Assembly: GCA_001724245.1 (NCBI GenBank)
Contig: MEDX01000062.1
Location: forward strand, 1 to 31,356
Direction: 5' to 3'
Source of the DNA: Fonticula-like sp. SCN 57-25
Lineage: Eukaryota; Nucleariida; Rotosphaerida
DNA length: 31,356 nt
Below the pieces are notes generated by a model that was not told the origin of the DNA, ran no database searches, and worked only from the letters and a program-made list of their open reading frames with translations. The first letter of the stretch is position 1. Every line of letters begins with the position of its first letter. Below, piece by piece: positions 20,901 to 29,221 of this stretch. Position numbers and translations under genes: made by a program.

Positions 20901-21140
20901 CAACAATAGTGAGTACTCTAGAATGTGCTCAGCGGATCCGACGAACCCTGCTTATTAAATTATACAGCTCGTGGGGATGGTACTTTATCACCTCTCCCAG
21001 CTGCACCGCGGCCGCCCGACGAACCAGCGGGGTCGACCCCGTGTCGAGCAGCAGCAACAACCGGTCAAGCCTGCGCATAAGGGTTAGACACAACATACCG
21101 CGTGCAATTACAAGGCGCCCTGTTCATACCGAGTCGCCAT
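14964..21140 (-). CDS. MOT1: TATA-binding-protein-associated factor Mot1 (BTAF1), complete
   Basis: Family role: Snf2-type ATPase that wraps TBP with HEAT repeats and strips it from DNA, redistributing TBP between promoters. Thirteen exons: 21140-21130, 21070-20947, 20892-20653, 20594-20477, 20427-20096, 20047-19977, 19927-19845, 19795-18249, 18199-17611, 17562-17245, 17198-16836, 16784-16589, 16527-14964; 1851 aa, nearly the length of human BTAF1 and yeast Mot1. The start MATRLDRLLLLLDTGSTPLVR is the conserved Mot1 N-terminus; its first exon is only 11 nt. HEAT-type helices fill about 1-1140 (RSWDTRVAAGQAI, PVWQIRHGAGVGLREVL, FALDRFSDFVADQVV). ATPase motifs: DMGLGKTLQ near 1267, DEGHIIKN, LTGTPIQNN, RALIFCQFKGM, MDRAHRIGQK. 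Insertions in the C-terminal lobe are low complexity (a Ser/His-rich run near 15660-15720). It converges with the Not4 fusion. Confidence 0.96.
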
Positions 21141-21495
21141 GGCTATTCACTCTCGCCCTAGCCGCTTGACGACGCTGCGGACTAGTTCAGCCTAGCTGTC
21201 AGGAGCCGCTCAATGCAAACTGCAATCTGGATTCAAAATCAGACCGCCAAGATCAGGTCAAGATCATCTGAAGATCATGACTCGTGCATCGAAAGAGGAT
21301 AGATTGTGTACATAAAGGTGAAAGAATGTAGCCTCGGTCTGCATGTATCAAAGGCAACAATATATTGTCTCTACTTAAAGGCCTTTATTAAAGCACGAAA
21401 CACAAATAATTCTTCGAACAAAGCTGATAGCAGGAAAAATAAAAACAGCACGTGGGCGGGGGAGCAAATAAACGCTGTCCTCGGCTCCTACACCT
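21141..21495. promoter_or_regulatory. MOT1 upstream region with TGCAAACTG..GGATT element
   Basis: This 355-bp spacer holds the MOT1 promoter and the 3' UTR of the BAR-SH3 gene. TGCAAACTGcaatctGGATT at 21214-21233 repeats the two halves of the PRP4/NOT4 promoter element, here split by 6 bp, 74-93 bp upstream of the MOT1 ATG. TCAAGATCATCTGAAGATCATGA at 21258-21280 is a short AGATCAT direct repeat. TTTATT near 21383 is a possible minus-strand poly(A) signal for the BAR-SH3 gene. Confidence 0.45.
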
Positions 21496-22944
21496 CTACA
21501 GGAGCTGAACATAGTTGGCGGGGAAGATGCCGGTCGTTCCATTCATGCGGCCCGTCCACCAGTCGTCGGTCGACTCGGTCATCTGGACGATCTCAATTTG
21601 GTCATCCTTGTTGAACGAGAGATCGCCGTCCGTGTCCGAGATGAACGGGTAGAGCGCAACGGCGCGGCCAACCACATCGCTCGCCGGCGGGTTCGTGTAG
21701 GAGTCCTCTGCAGAAAAAAACAGCATGGTTAGTATGCCTTGCCCGCCAAGAGGGGAAAGTAGCACGCACGAGAACCATAGTCGTAGGACGCGGCAGCGGC
21801 GGCCGCCTTGGGCGAAACGTACGCGGGCTTTGCCGCCACGGGGCTGGTCTCGTCGCGGCCGCCAGCAGCCGAGGACGAGCCCAAGTTCGTGGTCGAGTCG
21901 GTCGCCGGCGGCGGCTCGAGGCCGGGGATCGGCGCGTTCGGGTCAAACATGCGGGGATTAAAGATCTGGAAGGTGCCCATCGTCTCGATGACCGGCGTCC
22001 ACTGTGACTTGTGAGTCTCAATAATGTCGCTCGAGAGCATATCAAGGTGCGCCGTCAGCGGCGTCATGAGGCTCGCGGCCTGCTCAAAGAACGCAATCTA
22101 ACAGAAATTTTAGCCACAGCGGAACAGGGGCGAGCAAGCAGGCAAACCTGGAACTGGATGAGCGATTCCATGACGGGGTCCATAAAGGCGACGCGCAGGG
22201 TGTACAGGACGGGCACCTGCTCCTTGAGCATGTTGTTGTAGAGGTCGTACTGGGCCTTGGCCTCGGCGTAGTTCTGCTCCGCCTTGATGAGGTCCTGCGT
22301 GTTGGTCTTTTCGCGGGCCTTCTTGAGGTTCGTGAGGTGGCGGTCGTGGTCGATCTGCTTGCGGTTACGCTTGTCGATCGTGCCGCGCACGAGGCGGACG
22401 GTGGCGAGCAGGTTCTCCGCGGGGGCGACAACACAACGAGCAAGGCGCTCATCCTGCGCGTGCGTCTGCGACTCGTTCCAGTCCGACGACGCGTTCACAT
22501 AGTCCAGGGCGCACTGCTCCAGGCGAGAGCGCTGCTCGCCCTCAAATGCAGAGTAGAGCGCCTGGAAGCTAGCGCCGATGGCGCGCTGGTGCGTGAGAAC
22601 GCCCTTGATCGCCGTCGCGTACGACTTGGAGTCCTCCGTCAGCGTCTTGGCCGCATGCTCAAACTCCTTAAACATCGACTCGGCCTTTTCAAAGTCGTCG
22701 TCAGTCGTCTCTGTTTATCGCACCGTGAGCACAACATGGGGCAGGGAACGAGGGGTCAACCAGAGGTTGCAGGTGGGACCAAATCGCACCTTCAGCATAG
22801 CCGGCCTTCTGAAGCACGCGCTGCGGCAGGCGAGAAACCGCCTTTGTAAATCCCTTCCTGTAACGCAAAAAATAACCAGGCGAGTTTGTTAGCCTCGCTG
22901 TCGCGTTCGCGAGCAAGCCGCAAAGCAACCACGCACCAGCTCAT
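21496..22944 (-). CDS. BAR-SH3 protein (fungal Hob1/Rvs167 amphiphysin class)
   Basis: Family role: senses or makes membrane curvature at endocytic sites and links to actin through SH3. Five exons: 22944-22937, 22857-22790, 22710-22148, 22097-21770, 21707-21496; 392 aa. The first exon is only 8 nt (ATG AGC TG); spliced to the next it gives MSWKGFTKAVSRLPQR, the amphipathic N-terminal helix of fungal BAR proteins. The BAR coiled region is about 25-250 (DDDFEKAESMFKEFEHAAKT, LKKAREKTNTQDLIKAEQNY, FFEQAASLMTPLTAHLDML). A Pro/Ala/Ser linker follows (GLEPPPATDS). The SH3 is about 335-390: ALYPF, GDLSFNKDDQIEIV, DDWWTGRMNGTTGIFPANYV. The protein ends right at the SH3 boundary, as usual. Divergent from the glycosyltransferase gene. 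Confidence 0.92.
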
Positions 22945-23241
22945 GGCGACGGATCGGGTCGACGCGGCGAAAGGAAAAAGTACGAAACTGACAAAACAAA
23001 GGACAGTGGAGTACCACCCCGGTCCGAAATCCGGGGGTATCCACCCGCCCACCCCCGATCACGGTTAATTGACAAGTTGACAACGCCGCGGCAGGAGCGT
23101 TGCGGTCCTGAGGCTCGTGCCCCCTGAGGCTCTTTTGCGAGTTGCTACGACGACGCATAGAATGGCTTTTAATTGTCTTTTGCGTCTTCTCGACGCTTTT
23201 GTACTTTTTCAGTCGCGGCGCCGCATCGCTTGCGCGCGCTG
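22945..23241. promoter_or_regulatory. BAR-SH3 / glycosyltransferase divergent promoter with short repeats
   Basis: 297 bp between two start codons. It contains a 7-bp inverted repeat ACCCCGG 23016-23022 / CCGGGGGT 23031-23038, a tandem pair TTGACAA at 23069-23075 and 23077-23083 (8-bp period), and a direct repeat CCTGAGGCTC at 23107-23116 and 23123-23132 (16-bp period). Each is short and could arise by chance; together they mark likely regulatory sequence. No TATA box is clear. Confidence 0.4.
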
Positions 23242-24766
23242 ATGTCTCGGCGCCAGCTTGCCGTCCGCTGCCTCCTGCTTGTGCTTGCTGTCCGCTTTGC
23301 GTCGCAGTATGCCTTCCAGGCCGAGTCCGTGTTGTCTTCGCCGTCGCTGCGGAGTAGCATGGCCGCCCTGAACGGCCAGACCGCCGCGGTATTTGGGGCG
23401 CTCGAGTCGCCCTTGGGCGCGTCGTCGGCATCACTGTCGTCCTCGTCATTTGTGCCGCCTCCCTGCGCATCCCGCTGGGATGGCCCGAGCCTGAATCAGC
23501 TTGCTGAGCGGCTTTCCGCGCTCCCCATGGACCAGACGGCGCGAAATGTGAGCGCGGGGCTGTACCCTGCCATGATGGCGTATGCGAATGTGTGCATCCA
23601 CCCGCTGACCGACATGCTCTTTGGGCTCGGTCCGAAGGCTCCCGTGGGCCTCCCCGTGAGCAGATCGTTCCTGCGCGGCCACCTCCAGGCACCACCAGAG
23701 TCCTTCCTCGACCAGCCGACCGTATGGCTGCCTGGCACGACGCTGCAGGTGCGCGCGTCTTTACCGCGCTCTTTTTACCTATCCTCATGCCTGTCCACAG
23801 CTGAGCGTAATGAACCAAAACATTGCGCACATGTTTTACGACCGCGTGTGGCCGGTGCTGGTGCACCTGGCGACGCGCAAGGACAGCCCGCCGATTGACA
23901 CTGTTTTTATCAAGGGGCTGTACCGGCCGGCGCGCACCAACGTGGACGCGTACGACGAACTCGGTTGCGCGGCGGCGCCGTTCCCGTGGGGTTTCCGCCC
24001 GTACTCGGACTTTATGGCGCGCATCGTGACCGTGCTGCTGCCAAAGGCAAAGATTGTCTTTCACTCGGACTCTTTTCCGTACACGTCGCTCTGCTTTGAG
24101 CGGTACGAGTTTGCGCTCGACACCGCCGACCGGCGCATGAACATTGCGCCGCGGCCGGTGGCCACGCAAGTCGCGCAAAACTTTCGCGCCGCCGTCTTTG
24201 ACTACATCGGGATTGAGCAGCCGCAGTCGCGCATCCCGCTCTTCGGGACGGCCGAGGGCACACAGCCGCTGCGCGTGCTCATCTACGACCGCGGCGACGC
24301 GCGCACGCGGACGGTGGAGAATGTCGCCGAGCTCGTGGCGGCCGTCAAAGAGATGCCGCTCAACCTCACGATCAATGTTATCAGCGTCATCGGCGACCTC
24401 TCCGCCCCAGAGCAGGTGCGCATCTTTGCAGAGACCGACATTGCCATCATGCCGCACGGCGCGCACACAACGTCCGCCATCTTTATGGCCAACCACACGG
24501 CCTTCATCGAGATTAACTCGCCGTGCGACTCGCACTCGTCGTGGATGAAGAACTTTGTGCCGCTTGTCGGAATCCACTGGAAATGGCTCGAGGGGTCGTG
24601 CACCGAAAAAAAGTCAATGACGATCAACGTGCCAGAGGTCATCGATTCGCTCGAGGCACTCCTCGCCGACATTGCGCGCGCGACGGCCCACCGCCGCACG
24701 GAAATGAAGAAAGGCGGACAAATGAAGCAAGGCGGACAAACAAGAAAAGGCCAACGTCAAGGATAG
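23242..24766 (+). CDS. Type II membrane glycosyltransferase, GT61/DUF563 (EOGT/XylT-like) family
   Basis: Two exons, 23242-23748 and 23801-24766, phase 0, 490 aa. The ATG at 23242 gives MSRRQLAVRC followed by a hydrophobic run to about residue 20, a signal anchor that would place the enzyme in the ER/Golgi lumen. The catalytic part is in exon 2: RPYSDFMARIVTVLLP, PLRVLIYDRGDARTRTVEN, then IAIMPHGAHTTSAIFM, the HGA motif of GT61 enzymes, and FIEINSPC. The family transfers GlcNAc, xylose or similar to protein or glycan; donor and acceptor cannot be told here. The C-terminus carries a short basic repeat (MKKGGQMKQGGQTRKGQ) unlike the core. Its 3' end lies 62 bp from the converging helicase gene. 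Confidence 0.85.
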
Positions 24767-24777
24767 CGAGCCAGTCT

Positions 24778-24783
24778 TTTATT
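24778..24783 (-). terminator. Candidate poly(A) signal in the GT61/helicase convergent spacer
   Basis: TTTATT (AATAAA on the minus strand), 45 nt beyond the helicase stop at 24828, within the 61-bp spacer 24767-24827. The two transcripts probably overlap at their 3' ends. Confidence 0.4.
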
Positions 24784-24827
24784 TATACAAATATACAGTC
24801 TATTTGGTAGGCTTTTGTCCCATACCG

Positions 24828-27800
24828 TTAAACCTCGGCCGAGAGCAGCTTGACCATCATGGCCATTGTGCGCGACTGTGCCACCGACGATCCCGGCTGC
24901 GCGTACATCCTGCTCAGCAGGCGGTTCAGCTGCTCGCGGAAGGCCCTCACCAGCGTCGCGACCTTTGGCGACGCGCGGATGCGCAGCCACTGGTCCACGA
25001 GGATCTCGTGGCGGTCGTGGCGGACCTCGAGCGAGCGGCTGCAGAGCAGAACCGCGTACGTCGAGACGAGAGTGTTCTCAGAGACGAACGTCAGGCCGCC
25101 ATGGGCAGAGGCGCTCTTCTGGACGAACGCGACGTACGGCTGCGCGTACCGCTTCTCATCAAACAGGACGGATGACGGGTGCGGCGTAACGCGCTCGCCA
25201 AACTGAGTGTGCAGCTTGAAGCTCTTTGCCTTGGCCTCGATCGCGACGGCGCCCTGAAGCGTCTGCAGGTACTCTGTTCAACGCGTGTCAGCAAAGGCGC
25301 TCAGGAAAAAAAAACGCACTCGTCTGCGGGCGCTGGACGCGCGCAATGTTGGGGTACAGTGCGGCGCAGAGCGCTCCCCGCACAATCTTTTCGTTTGCCG
25401 TGTTCTGGTTGGCCGCTGCCTCGTCCACGAGGAGCCCAATGTTCCACAGGCAGTCGAGGAACTGGTTCCGCATATCGTACACCGAGTTGAGTGTCTGTGC
25501 AGAGAGGAAATTGGCGCTGCAAAAGGCCGCGGCTTCCCGGCCGCGCAGCTTGGACCACGCAGAAAAGGCCGCGTGGTACGACAAAAGATCCGAGCGGCCC
25601 GTCGTGAACTTGGCGTGCGCCCTGACAAACAGAACAGTGAGCAAAAAATGCGGAAAGCACGCGAGCGGAATCCCCAATGCACGCACTGGTGGGCCTCTGC
25701 GCGCTTGTCGGCGGGCGACACAAACGGCGAGCGCAGGCTGAGGAACGCGGCAGCGGATAGCATCGGGTCGAGGCATCCAAACAGCGCGCCAAACACCAAA
25801 CTGCCGACCACAGGTGTGAGCACCAAATAAAAATNAGCGGCGTGAGCGTGTCGTCGGCGTCGATTGCCTGCGCGTCGATGAGCCGCTGGCGCGCCGTGTT
25901 GACGCGCTCGCGGGTCGGCGGCGTGAGCATTTCGTAGAGAAGGTCGATTGAGCGGCCGCCGGCCAGCAGCATGAGGATGACCTGGTCGAGCGGAACGCGC
26001 GCGAGCTCCTCGATAGGGAAACGAGGCATGCGACCGTGCTGTGCGCTCGTGTAAAGCTTGATGCAGACACCAGGGCGCACACGACCAGCGCGACCGCGAC
26101 GCTGCCGCGCATTCGCCTGCGAAACGTGCGTCACGACCAGCGACCGCGTGCTCGTCTGCTCGTCGTAGAGCATCTCCTTCATCTGGCCGCCGTCAATGAC
26201 GTACACAATGTCGTCGATGGTGACACTAGTTTCGGCAACGTTGGTGGAAACGACGACCTTGTAGTGGCCCGCGGGAGGCTTGGCAAAGACGCGAGACTGC
26301 TCGTCCCACGTCAATGTGGAGTGAAGAGGGAGCACGTGCGGCTTGAGAGGAGCGTCCGACGGCCACCCGTCCAGAATAAGATTCATGCAGCGGCTGTGCA
26401 CCGTGTCAGTAGGGGAAACTCATATACGTCCACTTTTGCGTACCGAATGTCGGAGAGACCAGACAAAAACACCAAGATGGCGCCCTTTTTCTCGGCGGCT
26501 GTCTTGATAGCAAAGTGAACAGCGCGCGCCGCCGTTTGTATGACGCCGTCGCTGCTAGCGACGACGGCATTGACCGCCACCGCCGTCTCGGCGTCGATGC
26601 CGTCCTTGGCGTACGCCTCGAGCGCCTCTGCGTTGGGCGTGAACCGCTTCTGGTTCTCAAAGCCTGGCCGCCGGACGAGGTCCTCGAGAAAGATGTCCTC
26701 GACGGGGTGCGTAAAGCCCGGGATGGTGAGCAGCGGCACCTTGCGACCTTTCGGGAGCGCCTGCTCCACGTACGCCGCAAAAGCCTCGGCGTTAAAGCTC
26801 GCCGACATGAGCACGATACGGAGCTCGCGGTTGGCGTCCTTGTTCGTGAGGAGCCTGCGGACGAGGAGAAGCGCCATGTCGCTGTCGACGGAGCGCTCGT
26901 GGACTTCGTCGAGAACGATATGTGTCACGCCTGCGAGCGTCGTGTCGTCCTGGAGGCGACGCAGGAGCACACCGGTCGTGCAAAAGAGCAGGCGCGTCCG
27001 CTTGGACGCTGCGCTATCAAACCTCACCGCGTAGCCGACAACGTCGCCCGACGACTCGCCGCGCTCCGCCGCCACGCGGTTCGCCACGCTCACGGCGGCA
27101 ATCCTGTGCGGCTGCGTGCATACGATGTTGCAGGCGCCGCCCGAGCCGCGCTCAATCATGTCTTCCAGGATAAACTGCGGGATCTGCGTGGTCTTACCGC
27201 AGCCCGTCTCACCAGAAATGATGACAACGCGCGACGATGAGAGCGCTTCGAGGAACTGCGCGCGGAACGACGCGGCGGGGAGGCGGTCGCGGACCGCGCG
27301 CATCGCCTTGACGGGCGCCGTCGTAGCTGCTGCGCGCTGCGCTGCCTGCAGCTGCTCGGACAGCGCGGCCTGGGCGCGCGCGTCCATCGGCACCTGCCGC
27401 CGCACCACCGACCGCTTCGTGTCATCCGACTCTGGGAGGGCAAGGTCGTCGGTCGACTCTGGCACGGCAATCGCGTCAACGTCCACCGCCTCGTCGTCAT
27501 CCGCGCCGCCGCTTGTCGCGTTAAGGCGCTCGCGCAGCGACACGAGCGACGGCGGGTCGGCGGCGAGCGCGTCAAACTGCTCCTGAGCAAAGCACGACAG
27601 CTCATAGAGCATCGGCGAGCCGGTTCGGCGCAGCGCCTCGGCGTACAGGGCGCGCAAGAGGTGCAGCCGGACGTACGACGGGAGGTGCGCGTTCTGCACG
27701 GCCATGGCGGGCGCGCGCACGGGGTACATGGGCGTCTCAAAGAAGAGGAGCGTGGTACCGGCCGCCGCGCCGTCGCAGGAGAGGCGGATTGTGTGCGTCG

Positions 27801-29085
27801 TAGCGTCAGTTCGCGCATACCCGTCGCCAAGAATTGCCTCCAGGGTGATGCTCTCTTCATCCATCAGCGCCGCATCCGACGACGCCAGGGCGTCCACCGA
27901 GCGCAGCTCCGCGTCGCCCGACACAAGGTCGTCCAGCAGCCACAACAGCGCCGCCGTCTCGTCCAGTCCGACATTGTCGACGGCCTCCTCGGCCTTGGGG
28001 CGCGGGAAGCCGTGCGACGCGAGGCGCAGCACGGTGCGGTCGCGCGAAAGGCGGTCGACCGTCACAAAGGAGAGCTGCGCCGGAGGGCTAAAGGCCTCGG
28101 GAAGGTCATCGGTAGGGAGGTACAAAAGCAGCCAGTCGAGCGCGTCGCTCTCGCTCGAGCACTGCTTGACGCACTCTTCCACGGCGGAAGGCGGGAAGCC
28201 GTACCCGCGGAGCACCTTGGAGAGCTGTGCGCGCTCCTCGGGCGACAATCCGCCGCCTTCCGCGTCGCCCATGAGGTCGTCGTCGCCGTCGTTGTCGTCC
28301 AAGACAAGCTCTTCTAGCAGCTGAAGCTGCTCCATAGAGAGCGTGGCGGTGTTGAGGTTGGCGGCGGCCGACTTGCCGCTGCCGCCGCCCGAGGCAGAAG
28401 GCGCAGGGCGAGGCGGCGGAGTAGGATCGGCGAAAATGTCAAGCTGAGTAGTGCGCTTTCCGCCTTCGCGCTTCTCCACGCCGGCGACAATGTCGGTCCA
28501 ATACTCACGGTAGCCCGGCGGCAGCATGCGGTTCAGCTGCATCTGCGGCACCACTTCGGCGAGTGCATTCGTGGCCGCGTGCTGGCGGGCCTCCGCCGAA
28601 GTGCCAAACGTGTCGGGCGTGCTGAACATGGCGCTCCTGTCCTTTCCGAGCTTCTTGTCAAACGAAGAAAGGCGCACGGTGCCGACAAGGCCAAGCTGGC
28701 CCTTGCGCCGAGCCGTGCCAACATCGGGCTTGTTCCAGCCATTGCGCCGGCACAGCTCGGCAAGGATCGTCGTCGGGATCTTGCCGGTCCACTTGATCAG
28801 CTGCTGATGATAAGGCCGCTCGGGGATCTCTGGCGGCGGCGGCGCTGGCGCAGGAGCGCCTGCCGGTGCGGTCGACCCCTTGGATCCGGACGCCAGCGAT
28901 GTCTTGGATGACGACGCCGATGACGAGCCGCGATTCGCGTCTTTCCCCTTTGACGAAGAGGCACCGGCATTCTTGTCCTTGTCTGACGCTCCCGCAGCTG
29001 CGCCTTTGCCTTTGCCGGCAGGCGCGGCCGCGCCCGGCTCCGGCGGCGGCACCTTTTGCTTAGGCCGTACAAAGCCGCGCGTCAT
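24828..29085 (-). CDS. DEAH-box RNA helicase, DHX57 / Ucp12 type (UBA + RWD + helicase), with sequence gap
   Basis: Family role: large DExH RNA helicase; the UBA/RWD type is DHX57 in animals and Ucp12-like in fungi. Exons: 29085-26444, 26393-about 25836, 25800-25687, 25621-25320, 25273-24828; about 1350 aa plus the gap. Order: low-complexity basic N-terminus; dsRBD-like region about 90-190; UBA-like segments about 300-335 (RGYGFPPSAVEECV) and 365-395 (ASHGFPRPKAEEAV); RWD about 420-520 (ITLEAILGD); motif I GETGCGKTTQ near 622; DEVH near 726; SAS in place of SAT; STNVAETSVTIDD; QRRGRAGR; then HA2/OB-fold regions ending with TPHPSSVLF. A single N at 25835 falls after LTPL, where the conserved G..L..LPVD.R.GKM stretch should be; it resumes at LVFGALFGC. 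So the model is incomplete there, not necessarily the gene. DHX29 or DHX36 are alternatives, but the UBA-RWD pair favours DHX57. Confidence 0.88.
25835..25835. other. Ambiguous base N, probable assembly gap
   Basis: The only N in the window. On the minus strand it follows CCGCT, so the codon is CTN (Leu) whatever the base. About 16-20 conserved helicase residues and the 5' end of an intron are absent at this point. Sequence 25801-25834 reads like an intron tail (ATTTTTATTTGG..GGTCGGCAG). A collapsed gap of at least about 50 nt is more likely than one unknown base. Confidence 0.7.
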
Positions 29086-29221
29086 TGCTTGGCCACGTGG
29101 TCGATGAGCAGCGTAGTGGAAGGTCCTATACTCGCATAGTTCGAAAGAATATTATAATTATGATGTCCAAATCGGCAGCAGTATATTATAACAAAAAAGG
29201 GGTAAATTGTACAGAGCTATG
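29086..29221. promoter_or_regulatory. Helicase promoter with CCACGTGG palindrome; Vps34 3' flank
   Basis: A 136-bp spacer between two minus-strand genes. CCACGTGG lies at 29093-29100, within 15 bp of the helicase ATG, and the ten bases CCACGTGGTC match 5354-5363 exactly. Right of 29140 the spacer is AT-rich (3' UTR of Vps34). Confidence 0.45.

Noticed and set aside
22889-24577. Minus-strand open frame of 562 aa
   Set aside because: Antisense shadow of the GT61 gene and its promoter; the plus strand has the conserved HGA motif and a clean two-exon model.
25301-25830. Frameshift or pseudogene in the helicase
   Set aside because: Frames on both sides are conserved, and the break coincides exactly with the N; an assembly gap explains it better.
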